A stretch of 64,000 bases of DNA. Origin: Sipunculus nudus. Lineage: Eukaryota > Annelida > Sipuncula > Golfingiida > Sipunculidae. The notes under the pieces are model-generated. The model had not been told where the DNA came from. It saw only the letters and a program-made list of their open reading frames with translations, and made no database searches. This document shows positions 49,151 through 61,869 of this stretch, piece after piece. Position numbers and translations under genes: made by a program. Within the stretch, counting starts at the first letter, position 1. Each line of letters starts with the position of its first letter. Location: contig CM049309.1 of NCBI GenBank assembly GCA_026874595.1, forward strand, positions 50,626,079 to 50,690,078. Reading direction: 5' to 3'.

Positions 49151-50533
49151 CCAGCCACTAACAGCCACAGCCCAGTAACAGAAAATATTAAAATTAAAGG
49201 AGGAGAAATATATGAGCAAAAAAGGAAGATATAGAAGTATTCATAGATTGATAAATAGTTGTAGTATTAATAAAATAATGAATCAAAAGAATAGATATTC
49301 TAGCTAACCCGTTGTGTCATAACAACCTAAAGACGTCTATTCCCATTCAGTGGTCTGTTACCTATCTCGTGTAAAAATCTAGCATTTTTAAAATCCATAT
49401 ATTCACAAGGTACGCAGTGTTCTTGAAAGGAAAAGGCATCCAGGAATGCATGACCTTCGCCTGGACGCCATTAAAGCTTGGGCAGGTGTTATCGTTTTCC
49501 TTGTTTTCACGCCAGGTATGCAGCACACGGATTCCTGAGGGAAACTCTCTACTAGATGTGAATTTGAACTCGGTGTACGGACACTGAGAAAAAGCTTTGT
49601 CACCCTGGAGCAGACAGGCTATATGTTCTGACACCTAATCTTCTAACCTTATCCTCATTCCCTTGATTAAATAAATCAATGTGAGCCGCAAGGGGGTCTG
49701 CCAAGAATTCAATTTTTCAACTCTGGAAACCTCAGATAGCAGCACTGCCAAGCCCAACAACAGTCAACAGCCGTCTTGTTCCCTTAACGTCCCTTGTGGT
49801 CCAGAATAATAGACATCCTTTTTATTTAAATCGTATTATATCCCGTGGGATAAGTTAACATCATATTATGGAAATATTTCCTTTGGCCTCGCTAACAGTA
49901 TAGCCAAAATAGTGGCAAAAGGAACCTGCACTCTTTTAATCTCCTTTCGTTCAACATCCAAATGTCCATGAAACAGCAACGTCGACAAATTTGATATGTA
50001 AACCTCTAAAATGAATAACCGGCATTTCTAAATTCAGTTTTAGCCTTATCAGCTTTAATATAAGATGATGTATGTAATGTGAAATATGAATAAAATAACA
50101 GCTGTCTTAAAGGCCATGATAACAATCATTATCGTTTCTTCAATGAACCGCTCTGTTAATAATCCTGATCTTTCAATGATATTTGCCTCCGCCAAGATTG
50201 TATGCGTTCATCCCCGTTACAGTGTGGGGTTGTGGGTGTGATTGTTCACAACAACACTCACGCAAACATGATAAAGTGGAATGGGCCAATGAAGAATTTA
50301 TTAGATTTTGGTGAAGATCCGGAACACGATCCGAATTCAGGAATGACGTCAAGGAATATTCACAAATGTACAGTCACTTATGAACGTATGAACCTAACAA
50401 TAAGTGAAAGCTTCACGGGTTAAGGGGTAGCCCACAATAGCCCCCCCCACACACACACACACATTGTTTAGGCTTTCATTCCTTAGAACGCAGATTTCTA
50501 ATTTATTAGTGCTATCGTAAATGCTAAGAGTAA

Positions 50534-50841
50534 GGCCAAAATAAAAAAAAGGTATGGTTCTCAGGCACTTTTTTTTCATAAATCAATGCGGGCGTGCGGT
50601 TTTTTCATTTCTAAGTTTTTGGTATGTTTCGATAAAAATGATAAATAATTAGGAAAAAGCATGATAATAACAGATTTATTTTGCTAAACAAAGAAAAGCC
50701 CTACATAAAAAAGGAAATTGTATGATTTTATCTCCTTGAACGAAATTTCCGAGCGGTTGCAGCACAAAATTGGTAAGTTTCTATTGAAAATCAAACTTAA
50801 AATTTTTGATGCGGGGGTTTTACCTTTTATTTTTTTTGGCC
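50534..50841. mobile_element. GGCC-end MITE copy 3
   Basis: 308 bp between TAA repeats (50531-50533 and 50842-50844). The left end reads GGCCAAAATAAAAAAAAGGTATGGTTCTCAGGCAC and the right end ...TACCTTTTATTTTTTTTGGCC. The body is in the opposite orientation to copies 1 and 4 (GCGGGCG at the left, GATGCGGGGG at the right). The right arm lacks the GCCTGAGAACC segment. Confidence 0.85.
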
Positions 50842-53423
50842 TAAGTTCTCATCTCAATACTATCAATATCTTTTTTTAATATTAAACTTTTCCTTACATT
50901 TAACTTTAAAAAAAGAAACTAGGCGAAAATAAAATGCCTATGCAGTCTATAGAATATAATCATATATTCAAGGCGTCCATTATTGGTCTTTCTTTATAAC
51001 CTGAGCTGCGCGGGACCATGGAAAGTTGAGAAGATTCCTGGGCGACATTTTATCCGCTGAGGCAGCGTTTCGCTTGGCAACTTTTCATTACGATGACAAG
51101 CTTGGTCGTAGCTGACAGGTGACGAAAGCAGGTCATGCTGAGTCAGCCCGAAGTGTTCTTGGATGTCGCCAGAATCACATTCCCTGTTTGAGGTGACATT
51201 TACCAGAGAGCTGTTGGGACAGCACACGGAAGGGCTATTGTTGTACACAAGGCTGTTGGCTTCCTTTTATGTTGGCGCTACCGCAAGGTCCACCATTATT
51301 AACTACCCACGCGGGGAACAGGTCGACCGCATCAGACTCCACAAGAGTAAACAATGTATTAGCTGTCAGGACTGGCTTTCATACGGTTCTCAACGTCGTA
51401 AATACACGAAAGACACGCGTCCAAATTAACCAAGTATGTTAGTAACAGCAACATAATAACATTGACATGTATCTACGACCTGCTGTATCTCGGAAATTGC
51501 ATTACGTGTATAGTATAGGGACGCTATATTTTGTCCAAACCGCAGTATTTTCAAATATTTCATCTTTTTCATCATATCGTAAGCTGTATCTCATAACAGA
51601 ACGATAAGAAATATTTTTTCCGCAAGCTCGATTTGTTATTAAAACACGTGTATCTTTGTCGAATCAATTTCCTGCCGCGTACAAGTATTATGAAAAGAAA
51701 AACATGGGAATCAAAGACGAGGTGCAAAAATATCTGCCATGTTTTTCTTATCGACTCGTGATTGTGAAGAATACGACAAGGTAAACGGATATTAGGTGTT
51801 TAAAGGGCCGCTTGTAACATGAAGCATCAGTTTAAGATGCCGTAAAGGCCACTTGCAACAGTGAACACCACACACCGTGTTCAACGCTCCTCCCAGTAAA
51901 ACAAATCACGCACTTGGTCAGTCTATTCCGGAAATAAGTCATGAATATCTGAAATGGGACGCAAGTCGCCGAGGGAAATTGATTGCACTCAGTTCTGAGG
52001 GCTACTCCATAAAAGAAGAGCAAATCTCACATGATCTCCTTTGTTCACTCAAAGAAGGGTGTCTTCAGAAATACATTAGAAATCTGGTGGGTGGCCTTTA
52101 TTGCAATTGCTAACATAATAGGTGCAGGAAATCGGGGCAGCGGCAAAATCTAGACTCGTAAATAATCCATCAGTGTTCCGCCAATGAGAGCCGATACAGT
52201 GCAAATGTAAGTAATGAGGCCGCGGTTTTTACCTGGCAATGTTCATCCAGGAAACATGAATGTTTGGTCCTGCCACGGAGTCATTTTTGTGGATCACATC
52301 GGTTGATGGTAATGTGCTTTATAGGAAACGCCCGTTATTCAGTGTCACACCCAGACGGGGTGTTCAGGTAGCAATAGATTACTACCTGAGCACAACAATC
52401 GCCAATTCATATACACACAGTGGGTGGTAAATGAACTAAATAGATGTCTTATGGTGCAACTATGGGCGGCTCATACATTTAAGAGGCATTTCCCATTTTT
52501 AAACATGACTTATTTATCAATCTTTCTTTTTGCTTTTAAGCTGCCCTCTCAAATCGTCTTCACTGTCCATTTTGAATATTTTCACTATACTCAAACGGCA
52601 CTTGCCTAGTGTTAATAAATCAGCTTTGTATAGATGATAGGCTATACAGGCAGGCTTGACTAATGACTTTGCGGGCATATAAGTAGACACACAATAAAAC
52701 ATGTCTAGTTGATACAGAGGAAAATCCTGGCTTACAGTTACCCAACATGACGTTACAGATGAACCCCAATCATAAAAATGGTAAACATGTCCAGGATAAT
52801 ATGCACACCAAATTCAAAGGCAATCCAAGCTTTTAGTTTCTAGAAAGCGGAGCTGTGTAAGAGCCTTAACTCAAGATAGACTAAACATGAAGACACTTCA
52901 CTGTTAGAGACATTTCTGAAGATCTGACAGCTTGATTCAGACACGATCCAGATACTAACTATATGTCTTATAATAAATTGTACTTTATGATTCAATAATT
53001 AATCCGTGCTTAATTAATGCTGCTTTGTCATCATGATATATTTTCGCATTTTCTAAGATCTTTCACAAGACAGTCCTGATTGATGTCCTAGTGATGACTT
53101 TCAGTTTTTACAAGTTGACAGGATAAAATAGGAGAGCGATGTATTCGCCATCATTCTATTTACAAAGATTGATATATTCCTTCAGTAAAACCAATATTTC
53201 TTTGTGAATAACCATAGATCGGGTTTGTCAAGAGTTTTTTTTTTAAATTTCCGAGGTGTATGAGGAAATGCAAATAATAAAGATACAGTAAGATTTAAAA
53301 AAGGCCTCCATCCTAGTAAGCTCTTTATCTGTCTTAATATGGCTGCCTTTTATGCAGACTAAAGGTGTGTCTCCTTGAACAACTACGTTTTACGAAACAC
53401 CCAAGGACCGTCAGTATTGATAA

Positions 53424-53761
53424 GGCCAAAAAAAAATAAAAGGTATGGTTCTCAGGCACCGCCCGCATAAATTTTAAACCCCCCCCCCCCATCAAAAATT
53501 TTTATTTTAATTTTCAAAAGAAACTTACCAATTTTGAGCTGCAGCCGCTCGGACATTTCTTTCAAGAAGATAAAATCATACAATTTTCTTTTTATGTAGT
53601 GATTTTACTTGTTTAGCATTATAAATCTGTTATTTTCATGCTTTTTCCTTATCATTTGACATATTTATCAAAACCTACAAAAAAATAAATATAAAAAAAC
53701 CGCCCGCCCGCATTGATCTATGGAAAAAAGTGCCTGAGAACCATACCTAATTTTTTTGGCC
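53424..53761. mobile_element. GGCC-end MITE copy 4
   Basis: 338 bp, left flank TAA (53421-53423), right flank CAA, probably a mutated duplication. GGCCAAAA...AGGTATGGTTCTCAGGCACCG at the left and CCGCCCGCCCGCATTGAT...GTGCCTGAGAACCATACC...GGCC at the right form the clearest inverted-repeat pair of the family. Confidence 0.88.
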
Positions 53762-54638
53762 CAAGAATATAATTTTTTGTTTAATATAATGTATAGAAAT
53801 GACATGAAAAATGAGTACTCCAGACAATTGTACAATCGTGCTCGGTCACATCCACTGGCATTAAATGAGTTTTATGATCTTTTATTAACAACAAGATATA
53901 AAAAGGGAAATAACCCCTTTCATCCATTTTGTTTGTGCCGTGCGTCCTTTTTGATCAAATCATACAATGGCTTGTGTTCTAAGGCTTGTAATATCGACGT
54001 ACTGGCTGGCCTTGGCCTGTCGACTGGCAGAAAACCGGTGCAGCACTGCCGAGGAAGAGACAACGCGGTGTTTTGTGGTTGTCATCCCGCCATGGGCCAT
54101 CGGTTCCATTATCAAGTTCATTACCCGTGATTATGTGGAGGTTAACTCTGGAAAGCCCCAATCCCGTCCACATCGCGAAGTGGCGATTACATGTTCACTT
54201 CAGCGTGACTCGATGCACCAGAGAGCATCTCAATGGCGCATTCCTCCGCAAATGATGACAATCTATCCGCATACCTAGACAGGCAACTGTCCACATAATT
54301 CAACCGTAATCCATCAATAACAGTTGTGCACAATTACACAGACAGACATATAGAAGAGATATATCCTACGTCAAAAGCACAACAAACTCTTTGCCCTAGT
54401 CTCAATCCGAAACTACACGGACATGTACATGTGATTTTTAATTGCCCATATAGATTTATTTAAAGCCCTTTATGATTCATCAAAGCCTGTGATTGGTATG
54501 GCCAGTTTCATTTGATTTTGGAGAAAGATAATTGTGTGACATTATATGATTCTTATTTCAAGGTAAAGCGCATGCGCCTGGAATTGTTCGGGAGTCACGG
54601 AAGAAGACATTGCATCAGAGAAAAATCTGATATGCTAG

Positions 54639-54913
54639 GGCCAAAAAAAGGTATGGTTCTCTGGCACTTTTTTCAGAAATCATATGATCAGGGAAAAGCA
54701 TAATAAAAACAGAATTGTTTTGCTTAACAGGTAAAAGCATTGCATAACACAGGAAATCTTACGTAAATTGTGTTGTTTTATCTTCTTGAAAAAAATGTCC
54801 GAGCGGCTTGAGCCCAAAATAAGCAAGTTTCTATTGAGAAAGAAAATAAAATGTTTGATGCGGCGGTTTAAATTGACGCGGGCGGTACCAGAGGACCATA
54901 TCTTTTTTTGGCC
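54639..54913. mobile_element. GGCC-end MITE copy 5
   Basis: 275 bp, flanks TAG/TAA. The left end reads GGCCAAAAAAAGGTATGGTTCTCTGGCAC; the right end reads GACGCGGGCGGTACCAGAGGACCATATC...GGCC. Its body is in the same orientation as copy 3. It lies 878 bp from copy 4. Confidence 0.85.
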
Positions 54914-56623
54914 TAACAGAGATAGTTCCCGACACATCCACATAGGGTTAGCCATTCATAATTAAGAATTTTAAAGTCCGCGTATTACAAATGGTAGGCC
55001 GTCGAATCCAAGAAAATCTAATGTTTAATCAAATTCAAACTAAAATAAGATATAAACACTGATGGAAAAAGGTCATGACTTTCTGTTATTCTGCGACGGT
55101 CACATTATAAATGCTTTTTTCCAGAAGTATCGATCCCAGGAGTGGACATGATATACTATAAATAACAAAGTCATTAAATTATTACTGGACCTGTTTCTAA
55201 ACTGATGAAAAATTAAGTTGGGTCAACGTCTCCCTCTTTTTATATAGAGCCCACATACCATGATTGCCGGGAGATTTGGCCAAGTGCAAGCCTGTGAATG
55301 CCACTGCGCGTGTATTGTTCGGATACCCACGAAATAATGTATTAGGATAGTTGCATGGCTCATTATATGTCACCAACGTTTCAGTCCATGCCCCATTTAT
55401 TACCAAATTGAGATATCGTGGACGTGGTTTTCACAATCGCCATAAATAAACTGCTCTGTTTTCTTTCAAATCCCCTGTTTTTGGAATCCAGTCTTCTTCA
55501 TTTTTCAATTACGAGTAATTAATTTTGAAAGATTAATTGATGGTGAGAGTGTGTTGTGGGAGGCTGGTCTTTGTATTTGTCCTATGTGTTACTATATATA
55601 GATTCATACCCATAAGATCAAATCGAATAAAGTCATTTACATGATTACAGGGTTGGTTTTAAGGGATCCTGGAGTACTATAGGAGACCTAATTACAGCTT
55701 GCTCTAATGGGCAAAGTTAAGTGACCAAAAATACACACCAACTATCGTCAATAGCATTGCGTAAGATGCCTATTTAGAATGATCCTTTTCAGTGTAAGAT
55801 TACATCAATTTCACCCTGTGTATTCAACCAACATACTCGTTAAACAATATACCTAGGAGGTACAGATGTTCAGATATTTAGCGTAAGACGTATAATGTAT
55901 TTGAATATGTTAACATAATGGATCGGTAAGTAACAATGGAAAATATGCCTGGTCGAGTTTCCATAAATTTAGTTTATGGAAAGCGAACAATGGAATATGA
56001 AAACAGACCAAATGTAACCATATATTGTCATTCACTGATCATAAAAATGGTGTAAAATAATACAAAAATACAGGGATACCAATGTATCAAAGCCGCCTTT
56101 TAATATGGTCTAAAACGTAATATACATGCGTATTCGGGAGAGGAAAAAGCCACTGTCGAAATAGTATATCGAAGTAGTATAAAAACATCTTGAATTTACT
56201 AACCATTCTCAAATGGAAAAACATGCTAGAACTCAAGAATAAACCATTATTTAAACGCCAAGTTTTTTTGCATAGAACAAACTGTACTGATGCTTGAGAA
56301 TTCCCGAATCAATCCTTCTAGTGTACGTTTAAGTTTATTTCAGGGTACACAAGTGTTGCGTTATTTCCAACATCAAAAGGGTACTCGAATTTACAAAATA
56401 AGTAATAAATATCCATTTACCTGCATCGGAAATATACATCAGTATATAGTCAGTAACTGTATCTCAGGGTATCATATTAGAAGTCACTACAGGAGTTACT
56501 AGTATTACGATAAAAGAAAGTCAACATAAAGAAATGTGTGTGCTTCATTGGAGAGAAAATAGAAACAGACAGGCGAACACAGAAGATACATGTTTGAAAG
56601 ACGGAATTTATTTCCCTGAAGCC

Positions 56624-56626
<3 letters not shown>

Positions 56627-56698
<72 letters not shown>
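56627..56698. repeat. (TA)n microsatellite
   Basis: About 72 bp of uninterrupted alternating TA directly before a MITE-like element. Confidence 0.97.
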
Positions 56699-56702
<4 letters not shown>

Positions 56703-56874
56703 AGAACCTCCGTTTCACGGACACTGGCGGGACCGGACATTTATCCCGCAAAAGAGAGATTCCCCTAGTAGGGTTGTTATAGATTTCGGGACCTACCTTC
56801 AGGGACTGCCCGTGAGTGGCCGTTAATAGGAGGTGCCCTTAGTACAGAAATGCCCGTAAGGAGAGGTTCCACTA
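56699..56874. mobile_element. pogo/Tigger-like MITE
   Basis: The left end CAATAGAACCTCCGTTTCACGG and the reversed right end (A)GTGGAACCTCTCCTTACGGG are diverged inverted repeats. It contains GGGACCGGACA and GGGACTGCCCG. Termini of the form CAG-x-x-GAACCTC with TA flanks are common in pogo/Tigger-type elements. It sits between two TA tracts, so the TA duplication cannot be proven. Confidence 0.6.
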
Positions 56875-57639
56875 AATATATATATATATAATTTTGTGAA
56901 TAAGGTTTAGCAATTAACATTATCCAAACTTTGATATAAAGGAGTACTAGTTGACATCTAAAATAATTAAACAATACTCTCTGTTCAAGGTATTATATTT
57001 TTTTCCCATTATTTCATGTCAGTATATCTGAAAAGAAATGTGACCAATCAGGCCATGCCGACATGCTTACAGCCCCAGTATGACAAAAGGTTTATTGTAT
57101 TACTGACCCATAATCGGCAACAATGCCTGAGAAAGAAACCCATTACCACATCAAGAGTACGTGTCGGACACATCCCGGTATCGCAACAGAACAGGCCACT
57201 TCGACTTAATGGAACAGCACATCCTGAAGAAGGCTTTCTCCTTCTTGCATGTAATTAGACGCTCCACAGAATCAGCGCCTTTTTAACCGGCACGGTACAT
57301 GAAAGGTAACCTATTGAAGCCAAGGTGAGGAAAAAGACAGAGATAGTTAGTCAGGTATCGTATTAACAAGGGATTTAATATAATCCATCCTTTGAGGTAA
57401 TGGATCCCTATGTATACTCTGGTTTTCCAAGAAAGTTTCTCTGATAAAGGTTTCTGAGCACCGTTATTAATTATAGCTTTTTTTCAGTTACCTGCCTGGG
57501 AGCATTTACAGTTGATACACTGATTAATTAATAATCAAATTAAAAGTGTGAAAGTATCTCGGTTATATGGGAAGAACAAGTAACTTATATAATTTATCTC
57601 AGTACGGGGATGATATTATGATACTGTCTGAAAGACCTC

Positions 57640-57792
57640 ATGTCTGATAAGACCACCTGTCTGTTAAAACCACCCTTGAGTGAACCGAGAGCATTATCAC
57701 TGGATATACTGACCTGTCTTATTAGACCACCTGTGAATTCAGACCACTTTTGGTCAGTCCCAAGGGTGGTCTTACTACACAGGTTTCACTGA
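57640..57792. mobile_element. Possible second pogo/Tigger-like remnant
   Basis: Repeated GACCACCTGT (57649, 57725), ACCACCC and the inverted GGGTGGTCTTACTACACAGGTTTCACT at its right end. The reversed right end, AGTGAAACCTGTGTAGTAAG, has the CAGT-x-AAACCT style of pogo-type termini. The left end is not defined. Confidence 0.4.
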
Positions 57793-57793
57793 T

Positions 57794-57794
<1 letters not shown>

Positions 57795-57864
<70 letters not shown>
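57795..57864. repeat. Interrupted (TA)n(TG)n microsatellite
   Basis: Two TA runs separated by TTTA and by a short GTGTGTGTGT run. Confidence 0.95.
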
Positions 57865-57869
<5 letters not shown>

Positions 57870-58344
57870 CCAGGGTTTATTATTTATAAATTTCTGATTA
57901 TAGTTAATATGTCACGAGAATAAGGATGTTCACCAAACACTGTTATAGCGAAAAGCATGAACCTGATGGAGCTGCACATACATAACCTTATAAAGACATA
58001 TTGAATGCCTGGATTTTTTTTTTTGCAGTAATCAATAACAGTAGCTGTTTGACATAATTGACATGAACGAGTTTCTATGAATTACCCCCGTGTGTTAGCC
58101 CATCATGTTTTAAAGATCTTCCTATTTAGTTAAATGTAGTTACCATGGAAACCTTTAACCGTAAAGGACTCAGCAACTATAACAATATGTAATTGTCTGA
58201 AAACACGCGAACATGATTCCCGGCCTCACTGTTAGGTGGTTGCATTATGTACCGCTTGACCATGGTTGGCACAGATATCGTTACAGGGTATTCCATTGAG
58301 AATTTACCGAAGGATCGGCGTGGAGCGTTGACATTTATTTCTAG

Positions 58345-58508
58345 TACTACTCCAGGATTTTCTCGGGGGGGGGGGGGGGGGGGGTCAACGGGAGTAATTT
58401 GTTGATTATTCCGAGCAATATACCTGTCATGGTTTAAAATTGGTCTAAAAAAGGTCGTTGGTTAAGAGCGACCCCCCCCCCCCCACCCACCCCTTGATCC
58501 GCGCCTGT
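58345..58508. mobile_element. Degraded foldback element with G-run and C-run arms
   Basis: A G-run at 58364-58384 and a C-run at 58471-58484 could pair. The right end CCCCTTGATCCGCGCCTG matches the right end of the element at 41217-41441 (CCCCTTGATCCGCTTCTG). On the left CTCCAGGATTTTCTCGGG recalls its GGATCCAGGATTT. Confidence 0.5.
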
Positions 58509-58599
58509 CCAATTGCAACTTTATTTCCTAAAAGGTACTTTTGCAGTAATATGAGTATTATCTTACGCTGTTTATTCATTTTGGCTAAAGACAACTGCA

Positions 58600-58960
58600 A
58601 ATCCAGCAAAACCATTCCGGCACACGGACCTACTTTCTCCAATTCACCTATTTTTATAAATTGCTATTTCAGCAGATTCAGTCCACGTGTCTGTTTACCA
58701 TTTTAAAACTTCTTAAACATAGGTACGATCATGCGCATGCGCGACAACTCCAAAAACAGAAGCCACATGAAAGAAAAAACACAGAAAAAAACACCGGTTG
58801 GATGCTTAAATAAATCTTGGTTTGTAAAGCTGCGCTGTATGGCCACCAGGTGGCGTACGCCCTATGTTATGATTTGCTCAACTTATCGCGCCCGGTACAA
58901 GCCTTCGCTCTTTCGTTTACAGGAGTACGGTTTTAGAATGCAAATTTACAAGATATAATA
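58600..58960. repeat. Dispersed repeat family D, copy 2 (carries CTCF-like core)
   Basis: Partner of 39020-39365, with the same order of blocks including CACGTGTCTGTTTACCAT and GGCCACCAGGTGGCG. Diverged, non-coding. Confidence 0.7.
58843..58855 (+). promoter_or_regulatory. CTCF-like core motif inside repeat family D
   Basis: CCACCAGGTGGCG matches the animal CTCF core. It is at the equivalent place to 39253-39264 in the other family copy, so it was carried by the repeat. Confidence 0.4.
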
Positions 58961-59740
58961 TCTGAATGAGAACATATTTAATGTGCCTTCAAAAACCTGA
59001 AATCAGATATTCCTATTATCTGAGGAGCCAGTATCTACCATTATACTCCACATTCAATGAAACAATTGGGGTTCCAGAAAATATCGTTGTTTTGTCTTCA
59101 ATATCATTTATACTCGGGTTATTTCATATTATAAAATATCTACATTCGAACAAAATAACGGCCTTGTACAAGTGTATTTAGGAAAATGTATTACACCTGG
59201 AATTTGCGTCCCGCTCTAGTATAAAGAGGAAATAAACCAAATACGATTTGTGCTTGCCCTAGTTTTGTGTCAGCCGATATTATTTCAAGTTCCATACAGA
59301 TATCAGGATTTACTGCCCAGAAATACTATATAAGCCAGACCACAGTCAGCTTTAATCGGAGAGGTTTGTCTAAAGTGGTTCCCTGTAAAACCTGAGCCTA
59401 TTTCATTACAGAAGGAGTCTGGAATTTGTCTGCTAGAGCGAACATATAATCCAATATCTTCTTTTTACTTTCAATTTAAACCTGTTTCATATAATATATA
59501 TTAGACTGCTTATGCTTAAATAGCAGACGACTCTATCTTTTTTTATCAGATGTGCCATCAGTACAAAACGGCAACCGTTCCACTTGTGTCTTGTGTAACA
59601 TTTCATCCCAATCTGTGTTTCCAAATGTGTTCTCGACTGTAAGACCACAGCGCTGAGCAAGACGGTAAGTGAAAAACGGTCAGTATACCTGTCATGAAAT
59701 TTTAATGGGTCTACTCGATAGACTTTCACTGTTTAGTTGT

Positions 59741-59831
59741 CAGAGAGAGAGAGAAAGAGAGAAAGAGAGAGAGAGGAACGGTAGCATGCAGAAACTGAGT
59801 TGAATATTTATTTATTATATAAGATTGTCAC

Positions 59832-59880
<49 letters not shown>

Positions 59881-59900
59881 TGAGAGAGAGAGAGAGAGAG
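59741..59900. repeat. Two (GA)n microsatellites with a ~60-bp spacer
   Basis: (GA)n at 59741-59775 and 59834-59900, with AAAGA and GTGA interruptions. Each is followed by GGTA(G/A)...ACTGA-like sequence (GGAACGGTAGCATGCAGAAACTGAG versus GGTAATGGTAGTATACAAAGACTGAA), so a unit containing the tract is duplicated. Confidence 0.9.
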
Positions 59901-61340
59901 GTAATGGTAGTATACAAAGACTGAAGTGTTTGTCCCTGGATTACCGCATGGACCGCTCAACAAGCATGGGAATTTTTTCCTGGAGGTTAGGAGACTGCCC
60001 CCGTGGCCTCTTATAAATTAACCCAAATTATATTGATTTAACGGCAGTTCCCTTGATTTTCCCCATTCAAAATGTTGATTACTTCCATTTGGAACCAGAA
60101 TGAATATATGTATCTGATTAAATGACGAATTATACAGGTTTTTAATCATCAATCACCAAACGACAGGGATAATTTATTCCTTTAATCATTTTGTTTATTT
60201 TACATGTAACCTCCCACAGGTGACCTAAGAACCATTATACAACTGACATAAAATGTGAAATATAAACGTGACTTTATCATGTATATTAATCGGAAGAAAT
60301 ATTTTAACTCATATTCTAATGCATAGTCATTAATTAACGAGATAACGGCTTCTACCCCTAACCAATTACTGTACGCTGAAGCTAACAGTGTAATATGAAA
60401 GTAATGACACGTCTTCCAGTTAAGACCTGACCATTTAAAAAAAATGGACTACGCTGCATCCAAGTAGTGACTCATTACGAACCCATCGACAACGAAACGA
60501 TCACTAATTAGGAAATCTACTGTGAAATACACTTGCATGTGGAATGATGATATCCCATGAGAAAGGCAGTTTAAAATATAACCATATTCTTTTGCACACC
60601 AGAGTGACACAATTAGAGTCTATGACGGCAATGTTCACTTTGGAGATGTGAAATTTTACTAATGGTCCCTTTCGACAAATGAGAGGTTACTTGACTGAGA
60701 GTCCTCGAGTGCTTTCTAAATGTATTATATCTATCTAGCTTATCTGTCTACGTGGGCTGTTCAGAGGGATTCCTCACGAGCTTTCTGGTCAGAGGAACGA
60801 TTTGCTAGCAGCTTAAGCGCTGACCATAGGATGAGTGGTACTTTGGAACGGTCAAACCCCGCGGGCGATTCTAATTGCCCATATGTTTGGCGTACAAAGT
60901 GCTGCCACTTTCTATAAACTAAACATCGCCGACAGTGCTGTCTGCAGAAGGAAAGAAAGCCCTGCTGTTGCAGCTTTTAACAGCTCTCTGTTAAACCTGT
61001 TTTACTGGGCACCATTAACGTCAGACCGTGACGATGGTGATAGATCACTTTTACCATGAATTTTTAACTCAGCAGTGATAAGTCCTGCTGAATGTTGGAT
61101 ATTAATATAGAACCAAACAAACAGTCATTCCTGGTTCCCCAATGATTTCCTCTTCTTTTAAAATCCTTTAAATGATGTCTCTTTTAATTGAATCAATAAT
61201 TCTCCATCAACGTCATGATATTTATTAGATATGACTTCTAATTATTTATCTCTCTCTATATATAAATATAATTCATTTTTCTATGTAAAAAAATTAAATG
61301 TCTTGATTCATTCTTGTATGTATATGTGCGCTATATCTCT

Positions 61341-61356
61341 CTCTCTCTCTCTCTCT

Positions 61357-61445
<89 letters not shown>

Positions 61446-61480
61446 AGACAGAGACACAGAGACAGAGAGAGATAGACAGA
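61341..61480. repeat. Compound (CT)n(TA)n(GA)n microsatellite
   Basis: (CT)n 61337-61358, (TA)n to 61400, then (GA)n to about 61440 and degenerate GA. The CT and GA arms are complementary around the TA core, so the whole tract is a potential long hairpin. Confidence 0.97.
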
Positions 61481-61560
61481 ACTAAGTATCAAATACGTTC
61501 AGCAATTAATTGTCACTTGGTCTTGTGTCGATTCTGCGTCAGTCATCAAGTTGCGTAATA

Positions 61561-61561
<1 letters not shown>

Positions 61562-61612
<51 letters not shown>
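61562..61612. repeat. (TA)n microsatellite next to a receptor exon
   Basis: About 50 bp of TA, 58 bp from the ectodomain exon's 3' end at 61670. Confidence 0.96.
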
Positions 61613-61615
<3 letters not shown>

Positions 61616-61669
61616 TACATTTGGGTTATAACACAGATGAACAATAAAAAGTCAATGATTCATTCTTAC

Positions 61670-61761
61670 CTGGAAATTACCAGTGTCTGGATCCATGTCC
61701 AGCAAAGAGTAGTCGGCGTTACGGTCTCCATTCTCATCAATACTGACCGTTCCAGTGATTC
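61670..61761 (-). CDS. NPR1-like: Receptor guanylate cyclase exon: C-terminal part of the ligand-binding (ANF-receptor) domain
   Basis: This 92-bp exon has acceptor cttcgccag (AG at 61762-61763) and donor CAG|GTAAGA. It encodes ITGTVSIDENGDR, then NADYSLLDMDPDTGNFQ. G(I/V)(T/A)G-x-(V/L)-x-(I)D-x-x-GDR-x-x-D(Y/F)S is the last beta-strand region of the periplasmic-binding-protein-like ANF-receptor fold. Two bases complete a Gly codon begun in the preceding exon, and exit is in phase 0. It lies 16.6 kb from the next exon of the gene. Confidence 0.94.
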
Positions 61762-61869
61762 CTGGCGAAGAAGAGGAGTAAAATAAATAACGAAAAAATC
61801 CATACAAAAATTTTGGGTTTCTTAACAGACCTCACAAACAACTGTCTTGGTATGGACAGGTCGAACGGG

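Larger units (their letters stand above)
45021..61669. other. Largest visible intron, 16.6 kb, splitting the ectodomain end
   Basis: Holds TA/GA microsatellites, three GGCC-end MITE copies, two pogo/Tigger-like MITE remnants, a family D copy and a G/C-run foldback element. The stretches 45021-47460, 48130-50530, 50850-53420, 54920-56620 and 59900-61340 show no gene I can support. The frame at 48695-49150 is listed separately. Confidence 0.8.

Noticed and set aside
53756-54278. Overlapping plus-strand frames of 124 and 103 codons next to MITE copy 4
   Set aside because: Two frames and an antisense frame are open over the same GC-richer stretch; none shows a motif or splice context.
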